A stretch of DNA of 6,879 bases from Clostridia bacterium. Its GTDB lineage: Bacteria; Bacillota; Clostridia; Oscillospirales; CAG-272. The notes below the pieces were generated by a model, which ran no database searches, was not told the DNA's origin, and saw only the letters and a program-made list of their open reading frames with translations. The stretch's first letter is position 1. Each line of letters opens with the position of its first letter. Below, one piece after another: positions 1 through 5,552 of this stretch. Position numbers and translations under genes: made by a program. The stretch lies in NCBI GenBank assembly GCA_017382555.1, contig JAFOAB010000145.1, positions 1 through 6,879 of the forward strand. Direction: 5' to 3'.

Positions 1-73
1 AGGCGAATTCAAAAGCGCGGGCTATAATATCACCGTGCTTGACATTACAAACGGTACGGGAGGCATAAAATGA
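1..73 (+). CDS. C-terminal tail of an upstream protein (partial)
   Basis: An open frame enters the window (first full codon at base 2) and ends at TGA 71-73. The visible tail ends YNITVLDITNGTGGIK. Its stop overlaps the next gene's ATG as ATGA, and the good ribosome site of that next gene (GGGAGG, 58-63) lies inside this tail, so the two are almost certainly co-transcribed and translationally coupled. Only about 23 residues are visible, too few to assign a family. From the DUF4129-like neighbour one might guess a DUF58 or transglutaminase-type membrane protein, but that is inference only. Confidence 0.7.
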   Translation, partial: GEFKSAGYNITVLDITNGTGGIK

Positions 74-687
74 AAGAAAAGCTGAGAGCCCTCCTGCTTA
101 CCTATTGGGGCACTGCAATATTTGCCCTTTTTGCCGCTGATGCCGCAATCTTCTATTGGTATGCGGGCATTTATATGCGCCACCGCATACTTTTCCCCGT
201 TTTTCTTGCTCTTGCCTGCGTTTTTGCCGTTGCCTCATACAAGCTGTTCATCTTTCTTTGGAGAAACAAATGGGGCAGTAAGGTCAGCGCAATTATGCGC
301 AAGCTTTACACCAAGTACGGCGCAAGGCTTTTTGCCGCGCTGGAAAAGTGGGGCTTCGGCAGTGGCTCCGAGCTTGGCGGCAAAAGCTCCATCGTTTTTA
401 ACTTTGGCAGAGAAAAAAGCGAGGTAAGAAGAAAAAAACCGCCGAAATGGAAGAACCTGCATAACGAAAAGCAGCGCCTCGGATACCTCTACCGCGCCAT
501 AATCACAAGGCGCATCAAAAACGGCGAGCGTATCCTTGCAAGCGAAACACCGAATATGATCCGCGACCGCCTTATGGCAGACGGCGCCGAGGGCGAGGTT
601 ATCGATATGTATTGCGGTATGCGATACAGCACCCGCTCCCCCGACGGCGAGGATATCGACAGATTAAAGCGCGAGATCGAGGCGTAG
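70..687 (+). CDS. Two-helix membrane protein with DUF4129-like cytosolic tail
   Basis: 205 residues. The N-terminus has two strongly hydrophobic stretches (about residues 9-34 and 40-63) joined by a short basic loop (RHR), then a positively charged soluble region. No signal-peptidase site is apparent, so an inner-membrane protein with both ends in the cytoplasm is most likely. The last 60 residues (ETPNMIRDRL, then a helix ending EVIDMYCGMRYS, then an acidic DGEDIDRLKREIE) resemble the DUF4129 domain found at the end of transglutaminase-like membrane proteins, where a TP-x(n)-RL segment is followed by an ELY-x-x-x-RYS-like helix; this is pattern recognition, not a search. DUF4129 genes usually sit with MoxR, DUF58 and transglutaminase genes, which fits the ATGA-coupled upstream gene. 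The start is supported by GGGAGG six bases before ATG. Function unknown. Confidence 0.75.
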   Translation: MKEKLRALLLTYWGTAIFALFAADAAIFYWYAGIYMRHRILFPVFLALACVFAVASYKLFIFLWRNKWGSKVSAIMRKLYTKYGARLFAALEKWGFGSGSELGGKSSIVFNFGREKSEVRRKKPPKWKNLHNEKQRLGYLYRAIITRRIKNGERILASETPNMIRDRLMADGAEGEVIDMYCGMRYSTRSPDGEDIDRLKREIEA

Positions 688-733
688 CGCGCAATGCGCA
701 AGCGATATAGATCCCTTGCGGGATCTGCGATAT

Positions 734-829
734 GCCTCGCTGTCATTCTTGAGCGAATTCGCCCTGATTCTTCGGTCGCTTTGCTCCCTCAAGAATGACG
801 GGGCGAATGAAGCGAAGAATCTGCGAGGC
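734..829. repeat. Mosaic palindromic element, copy 1 (GTCATTCTTGAG family)
   Basis: Terminal 7-bp inverted repeat GCCTCGC (734-740) / GCGAGGC (823-829). Inside is a perfect 12-bp pair GTCATTCTTGAG (742-753) / CTCAAGAATGAC (788-799), plus ATTCGCCC (757-764) / GGGCGAAT (801-808) and GATTCTTCG (766-774) / CGAAGAATC (813-821). The arms are not simply nested, so the element behaves like a mosaic of reused words. Two relatives share the GTCATYCTYGAG word at 1157-1281 and 5397-5497. No transposase is present; a MITE-like or REP-like non-autonomous repeat is the best description. Confidence 0.75.
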
Positions 830-890
830 GCGATATACCCTGCGGGCGCGAGGGCGCGCAAAGCGCAGTTATGATTGCCCTTCGGGCAAG

Positions 891-992
891 TTATGAGTTA
901 TGAGTTATGAGATGCTTCGCATCGCTTGAAGAATGTACATCAAAGGCAATCATATCATAACTCTAAACTCATAACTCTAAACTCATAACTCT
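891..992. repeat. Heptamer and 14-mer tandem repeats in inverted orientation
   Basis: Left arm: three tandem TTATGAG heptamers (891-911). Right arm: 2.6 tandem copies of CATAACTCTAAACT (956-969, 970-983, partial 984-992). The arms are complementary: GAGTTATGAG (895-904 and 902-911) pairs perfectly with CTCATAACTC (968-977 and 982-991), giving several possible 10-bp registers. The roughly 45-bp interior begins with a small GATGC/GCATC hairpin. Copy number is likely to vary by slippage. No function is evident. Confidence 0.75.
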
Positions 993-1022
993 CTTATTGC
1001 TCCCGCCGCAAATTGAATGGGG

Positions 1023-1055
1023 AAACGGCGGACCGCCGAGGACGTCGGTCCCTAC
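1023..1055 (-). repeat. GTAG-headed palindrome (REP-like), copy a
   Basis: On the minus strand this begins GTAG (plus-strand CTAC 1052-1055), followed directly by a stem GGACCG/CGGTCC (plus 1030-1035 and 1046-1051) and ends in the flank AAACGGCGG (1023-1031). Bases 1029-1055 recur without a mismatch at 4064-4090. Confidence 0.7.
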
Positions 1056-1075
1056 GGTGGGTGACGGTGCAAATT

Positions 1076-1134
1076 GTAGGGGGCGACGTTCCAGCACCGC
1101 TTTGCGGTGTGCTCCCGATGGTCGCGCTCACCCC
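1076..1134 (+). repeat. GTAG-headed palindrome (REP-like), copy b
   Basis: GTAG at 1076-1079 is followed by a longer hairpin: an outer GCGAC (1083-1087) / GTCGC (1121-1125), an inner AGCACCGC-TTT-GCGGTG (1093-1109) that continues as TGCT, and a GGGG/CCCC base interrupted by a bulge at 1126-1130. It is in opposite orientation to copy a and 20 bases from it, so the two form an inverted pair like that at 4062-4140. Confidence 0.55.
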
Positions 1135-1156
1135 TAAAGGGGTTCGATACTCCGGA

Positions 1157-1281
1157 CGCCCCGAAAAACGCCTCTCGCCCCGTGTCATCCTTGAGGGAGC
1201 GATGATTCGCGCCTTTTAGATGCTTCGCTACGCTCGAGCATGACAAAAAAGGCGCGAATGCGACCGAAGGATCTCGGGGCG
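1157..1281. repeat. Mosaic palindromic element, copy 2 (GTCATYCTYGAG family)
   Basis: Outer arms CGCCCCG (1157-1163) / CGGGGCG (1275-1281). Family words GTCATCCTTGAG (1184-1195) and CTCGAGCATGAC (1233-1244) face each other imperfectly. A perfect 13-bp inverted repeat, ATTCGCGCCTTTT (1205-1217) / AAAAGGCGCGAAT (1247-1259), is particular to this copy. GAAGGATCTCGGGG near the right end matches the GAAGAATC word of the other copies. Confidence 0.7.
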
Positions 1282-1290
1282 TTTGAAGTA

Positions 1291-1320
1291 AAACGGCGGG
1301 AGGGGAAACCCCTCCCCTAC
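1291..1320 (-). repeat. GTAG-headed palindrome (REP-like), copy c
   Basis: Plus strand: flank AAACGGCGG (1291-1299), stem GGGAGGGG-AAA-CCCCTCCC (1298-1316), then CTAC (1317-1320), i.e. GTAG at the 5' end of the minus strand. The copy at 4368-4390 is the same apart from one loop base (AGA for AAA). Confidence 0.75.
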
Positions 1321-1326
1321 GGCGAG

Positions 1327-1358
1327 AAACGGCGGGCGGATATGGGATCCGCCCCTAC
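1327..1358 (-). repeat. GTAG-headed palindrome (REP-like), copy d
   Basis: Seven bases after copy c and in the same orientation. Plus strand: AAACGGCGG (1327-1335), stem GGGCGGAT (1334-1341) / ATCCGCCC (1347-1354) with loop ATGGG, then CTAC (1355-1358). Same flank and head as copies a and c but a different stem. Confidence 0.75.
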
Positions 1359-1384
1359 TCTTCCCTCTATTTTCCTTTTAAATG

Positions 1385-1413
1385 TTGACAAGTGAACATT
1401 AAAGTAGTATACT
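1385..1413 (+). promoter_or_regulatory. Sigma-A-like promoter for the fakB-fakA operon
   Basis: TTGACA (1385-1390), exactly 17 bases, then TATACT (1408-1413). Transcription should start near 1420, giving a leader of about 48 bases before the 1468 start. It is the first AT-rich sequence after the repeat block. Confidence 0.85.
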
Positions 1414-1467
1414 ATACCCATACAAATATGGTAATACTATCCTATGCTATGGCAATAAGGAGATAAT

Positions 1468-2334
1468 ATGAAAGACTTTGTTATATTTGCCGATTCCGCT
1501 TGTGATATAAGCCCGGAGATACTGAAGAGCTGGGGTATTCCCTTCTGCTCTCTCACCTTCCGCTTTGACGGTGAGGATAAGGAATACGGCAACCACGATA
1601 TGCCCATATCCGAATTCTATCAAAAGATGCGCGAAGGCGGCGTTGCAAAGACCGCCGCAGTAAACAGCGAGGCGTTCCGCGAGGCATTTGAGGCACTTGC
1701 CGCAGAGGGTAAGGACATTCTTTACCTTGGCTTTTCCTCCGGACTTTCCACCACCTGCAACAGCGCACGCATTGCGGCAAACGAGGTGCGTGAAAAGCAC
1801 CCCGACTGCAGGATTGAAATTATCGACACGCTTTCCGCCTCTGCGGGCATCGGCGTTATGCTTCGCGCCGTTGCGGATAAGAAGGAGGAGGGCGCAGACC
1901 TTGCCGAGTGCGCGGACTACGCACGCAGCCTTGTGAAGGGCAACTGCCATTGGTTTACCGTTGACGATCTTGTTTATCTCAAGCGCGGCGGCAGAATCAG
2001 CACGGCGGCGGCATTCTTCGGCAACACCATCGGCATCAAGCCCGTTATGCACGTTGACGACGAGGGTCACCTTGTAAACGTGCTGAAGGTACGCGGCAGA
2101 AAGGCCGCAATTGCCACCATGGCAGGTAAATATACCGAGCTTGCCGTTACACCCGAAAGCGGCAGAATATACATCAGCCACAGCGATTGCATTGACGATG
2201 CAAAGCTGCTTGCCTCTATGATCGAAGCAAAGCACGGCGTTAAGACCGAGATAATCACGGACGTTGGACCCGTTATCGGCGCACATTCCGGCCCCGGCAC
2301 ACTTGCTTTATTCTTCGTGGGTAAGGAAAGATAA
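1468..2334 (+). CDS. fakB: DegV-family fatty-acid-binding protein (FakB-like)
   Basis: 288 residues, the usual length for DegV proteins. FakB carries a fatty acid in a buried tunnel and presents its carboxylate to the kinase FakA; the acyl-phosphate product feeds PlsX/PlsY phospholipid synthesis in the cytoplasm. Visible family marks: ADSACDIS (8-15), Thr62 in KTAAVNS, where many homologues read TSQPS, GFSSGLSTT (88-96), DTLSASAGIG (120-129), DDLVYLKRGGRIS (166-178), GIKPV (189-193) and the C-terminal IGAHSGPGT with His273. Thr62, the Ser of SSGLS and His273 correspond by position to the carboxylate-contacting residues described for staphylococcal FakB. Start: AAGGAG (1457-1462) five bases before ATG. 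The next gene is the FakA-like kinase, 12 bases after the stop, so this is very likely its dedicated partner; fatty-acid specificity cannot be read here. Confidence 0.9.
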   Translation: MKDFVIFADSACDISPEILKSWGIPFCSLTFRFDGEDKEYGNHDMPISEFYQKMREGGVAKTAAVNSEAFREAFEALAAEGKDILYLGFSSGLSTTCNSARIAANEVREKHPDCRIEIIDTLSASAGIGVMLRAVADKKEEGADLAECADYARSLVKGNCHWFTVDDLVYLKRGGRISTAAAFFGNTIGIKPVMHVDDEGHLVNVLKVRGRKAAIATMAGKYTELAVTPESGRIYISHSDCIDDAKLLASMIEAKHGVKTEIITDVGPVIGAHSGPGTLALFFVGKER

Positions 2335-2346
2335 GGAGAAACTTCT

Positions 2347-4050
2347 ATGTTCAATGGTGAAAAGAGCACCAAAAAGAAGACTAAAACGGAGAGCCTGAAG
2401 TACCTTGGCGGTATTCTGCTTTCCAAGATGGCGGCAGGCGGTGCCGCGCTTCTCAGACGAAACGCAAAAAAGGTAAACGATCTGAACGTGTTCCCCGTTC
2501 CCGACGGAGATACGGGCGATAATATGCGTATGACAATAGAAAGCGGTATTGCCGCGCTTGAAGCCCTTGAGACCGACGATATTGCCGAGGTTATGAAGGT
2601 TCTGAGCCACGGAATGCTGCTTGGCGCACGCGGCAACAGCGGCGTTATCCTTTCGCAGTTCTTTGCGGGCACCTCCAAGGGACTTGAGGGTGTGGAAAAG
2701 GCTGACCCCACCGCAATGGGCAAGGCGCTCCAGAGGGGTGTTGAGCAGGCGTACGGCTCCGTTATGACACCTACGGAGGGTACGATACTCACCGTTGCAC
2801 GCGAGGCTGTTGAGTTTGCTAACGGCAGAATTACCGAAAAGAGCACCATCCGCACCTACTTTGCAGACCTTGCGAAGGAAATGCACGATTCGCTTGACCG
2901 CACGCCGGAGCTTCTTTCCGCCCTTAAGGAGGCGGGAGTTGTCGACAGCGGCGGAGCAGGACTTTTCTACATCATTGACGGCTTTAACAGAGTTCTGAAC
3001 GGCGAGGAGATCGACGGCGGCGACGAGCCGATGGAGAAGCCCGCATCTTTTGTTAATACCTCCTTTAACGCAGACAGCGAGATGACCTACGGCTACTGCA
3101 CCGAGGCACTTTTGCAGCTGCAGAACAAAAAGTGCAACCCCGATAAGTTCGACGTTGAGGCATTAAAGGTGTTCCTTGCCTCGATTGGCGACTCCATCGT
3201 TGCATTTAAGACCGAAAGCATCATCAAGCTGCACGTGCATACCCTCACCCCCGAAAAGGTGCTGGAGCATTGCAGAAAGTACGGCGAGTTCCTCTCCGTA
3301 AAGATAGAGAATATGTCCGTCCAGCATACCGACCTTGAAAAGGGCGAAAAGCAGGAGGAGCCGCAGGAGGCACCCAAGCCGAAGGTGAAGAAGCAGAATG
3401 CCGTTGTTGCCGTTTGTAACGGTGACGGTGTTGAGGAGCTTTACCGCGAGCTTGGCGCCGATGAGATCATCTACGGCGGACAGACGCACAACCCCTCCAC
3501 AAATGAGTTCCTTGATGCTTTTGCACGCATTTATGCGGAGCATATCTTCGTGTTCCCGAATAACGGCAACGTGCTGATGGCGGCAAGCCAGGCGGCAGAG
3601 CTTTACACGGAGGCAAAAATTCACGTTATCCCCTCCAAGAACATCGGTATGGGCTACGTTGCGCTTTCCACCGCCGATCTGACAAGCGAGAATGCGGAAG
3701 AGATCGAGACGGGAATGCGCGAGGCGATGAAGGCGGTCATCTCCGGCTACGTCTCCCCCTCCATACGCGATGCGGACCTCAACGGCATCCACATCAAAAA
3801 CGGCGACACCATCGGCATTATCGAAAAGGAGGTCGTTGTCTCCGCCAAGGAGCGCCTTAAGGCGGCAGAGATCCTTGCGGATATGATGCTTGACGGCAGA
3901 TATATGCTTACCGTATTCTGCGGCAAGGACGCGACCGAGGAGGAGCAGACCACCCTTACCGAGCTGATAAACGCAAAACGCCCCGACGCGGAGGTGTATT
4001 TCATCCCCGCAGGTCAGGACATTTACCCCTATATTTTTGTTGCGGAATAA
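2347..4050 (+). CDS. fakA: Fatty acid kinase FakA-like (DhaL-domain kinase)
   Basis: 567 residues, about the normal FakA/YloV length. It transfers phosphate from ATP to fatty acid held by FakB. The N-terminal DhaL domain (about 17-215) has the nucleotide/Mg loop NVFPVPDGDTGDNM (47-60, with Asp53, Asp55 and Asp58), GARGNSG (93-99), EGTILTVAREA (144-154) and DSGGAGL (200-206). A middle domain (about 245-330) contains YGYCTEALL (Cys251) and KLHVHT (His296, His298), the Cys/His-x-His set I associate with the metal site of staphylococcal FakA. A charged, Pro-containing linker (about 331-350) leads to the C-terminal FakB-interacting domain (about 351-567), ending ...PYIFVAE. Start supported by AGGAGA at 2334-2339, which begins in the preceding stop codon. 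Nothing appears truncated. Transcribed from the promoter at 1385-1413. Confidence 0.92.
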   Translation: MFNGEKSTKKKTKTESLKYLGGILLSKMAAGGAALLRRNAKKVNDLNVFPVPDGDTGDNMRMTIESGIAALEALETDDIAEVMKVLSHGMLLGARGNSGVILSQFFAGTSKGLEGVEKADPTAMGKALQRGVEQAYGSVMTPTEGTILTVAREAVEFANGRITEKSTIRTYFADLAKEMHDSLDRTPELLSALKEAGVVDSGGAGLFYIIDGFNRVLNGEEIDGGDEPMEKPASFVNTSFNADSEMTYGYCTEALLQLQNKKCNPDKFDVEALKVFLASIGDSIVAFKTESIIKLHVHTLTPEKVLEHCRKYGEFLSVKIENMSVQHTDLEKGEKQEEPQEAPKPKVKKQNAVVAVCNGDGVEELYRELGADEIIYGGQTHNPSTNEFLDAFARIYAEHIFVFPNNGNVLMAASQAAELYTEAKIHVIPSKNIGMGYVALSTADLTSENAEEIETGMREAMKAVISGYVSPSIRDADLNGIHIKNGDTIGIIEKEVVVSAKERLKAAEILADMMLDGRYMLTVFCGKDATEEEQTTLTELINAKRPDAEVYFIPAGQDIYPYIFVAE

Positions 4051-4061
4051 TAAAACAAAAT

Positions 4062-4090
4062 AACGGACCGCCGAGGACGTCGGTCCCTAC
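4062..4090 (-). repeat. GTAG-headed palindrome (REP-like), copy e
   Basis: Bases 4064-4090 are identical to 1029-1055 (27 bp). Stem GGACCG (4065-4070) / CGGTCC (4081-4086), with CTAC 4087-4090 giving GTAG on the minus strand. It starts 11 bases after the fakA stop codon. Confidence 0.75.
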
Positions 4091-4111
4091 AATGAGTGTC
4101 GATACACATCC

Positions 4112-4140
4112 GTAGGGACCGGCCTCCCGGACGGTCCGTT
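4112..4140 (+). repeat. GTAG-headed palindrome (REP-like), copy f
   Basis: GTAG (4112-4115), GGACCG (4116-4121), ten bases, CGGTCC (4132-4137). It is the inverted partner of copy e: GTAGGGACCG pairs with CGGTCCCTAC (4081-4090) and CGGTCCGTT (4132-4140) pairs with AACGGACCG (4062-4070). Its loop sequence differs from that of copy e. Confidence 0.75.
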
Positions 4141-4152
4141 TCCGTTTTTTGA

Positions 4153-4347
4153 TCAATTCTGCTTTTGCACCGTTTTGTATTCGTCGTAGAACTTGTAATA
4201 AACACATCTTTGCGATTTGGAATTGAGATAACGCGCCATCTCGTCCTCATCAAGGCGCATGGCGCAAACGTATTCCTCCCAATCCTCATCGTATACGTAG
4301 TATTCGCAGGTGTCGCAGGTGTAGCCTGCGTTTTCTTTTTCTGCCAT
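4153..4347 (-). CDS. Small Cys-rich acidic protein (DUF6472-like)
   Basis: 64 residues. CDTCEYYVYDEDWEEYVC (14-31 or so) has a CxxC followed by a third Cys, then LDEDEMARYL, then a fourth Cys in QRCVYYKFYDEYKTVQKQN. Four spaced cysteines suggest a small zinc ribbon-like or metal-bound fold. The CxxC-x-YYVYDE / DEDEM / C-x-YY-x-x-x-DEYK pattern matches my memory of the DUF6472 family of Clostridia, unverified. Function unknown. Start supported on the minus strand by GAGGT, seven to eight bases before ATG. The stop at 4153-4155 is immediately before the T-run of the inverted repeat. Four Cys and a strong SD argue against a spurious frame despite the short length. Confidence 0.75.
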   Translation of the reverse strand: MAEKENAGYTCDTCEYYVYDEDWEEYVCAMRLDEDEMARYLNSKSQRCVYYKFYDEYKTVQKQN

Positions 4348-4365
4348 TTTTGTTACCTCATTTTT

Positions 4366-4390
4366 GCGGGAGGGGAGACCCCTCCCCTAC
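4366..4390 (-). repeat. GTAG-headed palindrome (REP-like), copy g
   Basis: Stem GGGAGGGG-AGA-CCCCTCCC (4368-4386) then CTAC (4387-4390); one loop base differs from copy c. The AAACGGCGG flank is missing here (TTTTTGCGGG instead). It lies about 20 bases upstream of the small minus-strand gene, probably in its leader or promoter region. Confidence 0.75.
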
Positions 4391-4441
4391 GGTTGTTCAT
4401 TAGAATGTTACGTTGTAATAATTCCTGCCGCCGTAAAATTG

Positions 4442-4553
4442 TTTCGTAGACGAAGAACGAAGATAGGTACGGGCGATAGCGTATTTTCATACGCTGAGGT
4501 CGTGCCTGTCGAACACTTTCGATGCATACGGAAGCTTGCTGTCACAGAAAAAA
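4442..4553. repeat. Tandem structured repeat, unit A
   Basis: Starts TTTCGTAGACGA (4442-4453) and ends just before the next TTTCGTAGACGA. Central hairpin: outer stem GGTACG (4466-4471) / CGTGCC (4501-4506), asymmetric internal loop GGCGA / AGGT, inner stem TAGCGTA (4477-4483) / TACGCTG (4490-4496), loop TTTTCA. A second shared word, CGATGCATACGGA, is at 4520-4532. It may be a non-coding RNA or a mobile palindrome; strand unknown. Confidence 0.65.
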
Positions 4554-4663
4554 TTTCGTAGACGAGGTGCAACGATGCGAGCGGATGACGACGTATTTTC
4601 ATACGTCGAAGTCGCTCGCGAGGAAGCAACGATGTATACGGAGTTTTTTCAAAGACAGAATTT
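4554..4663. repeat. Tandem structured repeat, unit B
   Basis: Same architecture as unit A, shifted 112 bases: TTTCGTAGACGA (4554-4565), outer stem CGAGCG (4578-4583) / CGCTCG (4613-4618), internal loop GATGA / AAGT, inner stem CGACGTA (4589-4595) / TACGTCG (4602-4608), same loop TTTTCA, and CGATGTATACGGA at 4630-4642. Primary sequence is diverged but paired positions change together. The unit ends about 10 bases beyond the stop of the HD-domain gene on the minus strand. Confidence 0.65.
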
Positions 4664-4673
4664 TCAAGGCAGG

Positions 4674-5333
4674 TTATATAAGCTGTTGCTCGTTGATAAT
4701 AAGCTTAAACTCCAATCCCAGCGTCTCCGCCGCCTTGCGGCAAAGGATCATTCTTTCAAGGAATATTTCGAAATAATCCATTATCGAGCTTTTCTGCGTG
4801 TCGATAAACAGCTTTAATTTGATTATCGTATGCTCGCGGTTGATCTTCAGCTCCGATTCCTTTACCGAATAATTCACGCGATCGTGAATATCAAAGGATG
4901 CGGGGTCGATGTTGCGCACGCGGGTGCGGCGCACGTCCGACTTATCCGCAAGGATGAGGGCGGCGGCAACCGCATTTACGGGCACGCCCGTTCCCTCATC
5001 GTGGTTGCCTATCGCACACACGATGGTCGCAATGTCCTCCGCGGGGATGCCGTAATGATCGAGAATACGGAACGCCATAACCGCACCGCTTTGGCTGTGC
5101 TCGGAGCGGTTAACGAGATTGCCGATATCGTGCAGATATCCTGCCGCACGTGCAAGCTCGCACTCTCTATCGCTGTATCCCATAGTCTTCAATATATAAT
5201 TCGCCGTTTCCGCAACGCGGGTAACGTGGGCAAAGCTGTGCTCCGTATATCCGAGCACCTTCAGCGCCTCGTCCGCACGCGTTATATAGGTTTTTATACT
5301 TTCGTCGTTTTTCAGTCTTTCGTAAAGATCCAT
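4674..5333 (-). CDS. HD-domain phosphohydrolase
   Basis: 219 residues, soluble. The HD metal-site set is visible in order: His36 (SFAHVTRV), His68-Asp69 (YLHDIGN), His79 (EHSQSG), His111 (GNHDEGTG) and Asp130 (ILADKSDVRRTRVR). Such proteins hydrolyse phosphate esters, often of nucleotides, using one or two divalent metals; the substrate cannot be told from sequence. The C-terminal ~80 residues form a basic, helical extension with no motif I recognise. Start: AAAGAGGA on the minus strand (plus 5338-5345), four to five bases before ATG. It is transcribed divergently from the Fur-family gene, probably from the promoter at 5553-5581, with a palindromic repeat in the leader. No convincing intrinsic terminator sits right after the stop; the tandem repeat follows. 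Confidence 0.85.
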   Translation of the reverse strand: MDLYERLKNDESIKTYITRADEALKVLGYTEHSFAHVTRVAETANYILKTMGYSDRECELARAAGYLHDIGNLVNRSEHSQSGAVMAFRILDHYGIPAEDIATIVCAIGNHDEGTGVPVNAVAAALILADKSDVRRTRVRNIDPASFDIHDRVNYSVKESELKINREHTIIKLKLFIDTQKSSIMDYFEIFLERMILCRKAAETLGLEFKLIINEQQLI

Positions 5334-5396
5334 TTATTCCTCTTTAAGGTTTATTAGCTTCCCGCTGAAAGACAATATCACTTAGTTTGTAAGACG

Positions 5397-5497
5397 GCCA
5401 ACCGCAAGATCCTTCGCTGCGAGTTCGCAAACGTCATTCTCGAGCGAAGCGAAGAATCTTTTTGCGAACTCTATGCTCGAGGATGACAGCGGTTGGC
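5397..5497. repeat. Mosaic palindromic element, copy 3 (GTCATTCTCGAG family)
   Basis: A 101-bp element with perfect 9-bp ends GCCAACCGC (5397-5405) / GCGGTTGGC (5489-5497). Within are GATCCTTCGC (5409-5418) / GCGAAGAATC (5449-5458, one mismatch), a perfect GAGTTCGCAAA (5421-5431) / TTTGCGAACTC (5461-5471), and GTCATTCTCGAG (5433-5444) / CTCGAGGATGAC (5476-5487, one mismatch). It sits between the probable promoter and start of the HD-domain gene. Confidence 0.75.
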
Positions 5498-5552
5498 ATC
5501 ACTTAATGACATCGCTTTATAAGTGAAGCTATATAATTTATTTTCTATATTC

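Larger units (their letters stand above)
688..1380. other. Repeat-rich non-coding spacer
   Basis: About 690 bases without a convincing gene. Short frames here have no ribosome sites and run through palindromes. The space holds GC-rich hairpins (GATCCC-TTGC-GGGATC at 710-725; TTGCCC-TTC-GGGCAA at 875-889; GATGC-TTC-GCATC at 911-923), two mosaic palindromic elements, a heptamer/14-mer repeat block and four GTAG-headed palindromes, annotated separately. It separates the membrane-protein operon from the fak promoter. No clear single intrinsic terminator with a T-run follows the 687 stop. Confidence 0.8.
4062..4150. terminator. Possible bidirectional terminator between convergent genes
   Basis: The inverted pair of palindromes can fold as one long hairpin or two small ones. 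On the plus strand it is followed by GTTTCCGTTTTTT (4138-4150), on the minus strand by a T-rich tail complementary to 4045-4063. It lies between fakA (plus) and the small Cys-rich gene (minus), where a shared terminator is expected. Termination is inferred from position and T-rich tails only; the T-runs are not immediately against the stem. Confidence 0.5.

Noticed and set aside
994..1219. Short overlapping frames on both strands in the repeat spacer
   Set aside because: They translate palindromic repeats, lack ribosome sites and give Arg/Gly/Pro-rich products.
1414..1467. Riboswitch in the fakB leader
   Set aside because: The expected leader is only about 48 bases, AT-rich and without a stable fold or terminator.
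1447..2286. Long open frame (279 codons) on the minus strand opposite degV
   Set aside because: It is the complement of a clear DegV gene; the product is rich in Cys, Ala and Val with no domain, and it has no ribosome site.
2067..2855. Open frame (262 codons) on the minus strand spanning degV and fakA
   Set aside because: It crosses the degV/fakA junction on the wrong strand and has a low-complexity Ser/Pro/Ile composition.
4442..4663. CRISPR array or integron attC sites
   Set aside because: Only two units, diverged along their length, with no short identical repeats and unique spacers and no GTTRRRY-type core.
4364..4817. Peptide frames through the tandem repeats, sharing VFSYxEV, with GAGG-like sites before ATG 4575 and 4632
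   Set aside because: The two units encode poorly matching peptides, the frame shifts between units, one reading is cut by TAG at the unit boundary and the last runs into the HD gene's complement. Stem pairing explains the conserved bases better than coding does.
4830..5357. Open frame (175 codons) on the plus strand opposite the HD-domain gene
   Set aside because: The minus strand has all HD motifs and a good ribosome site; this frame has neither.
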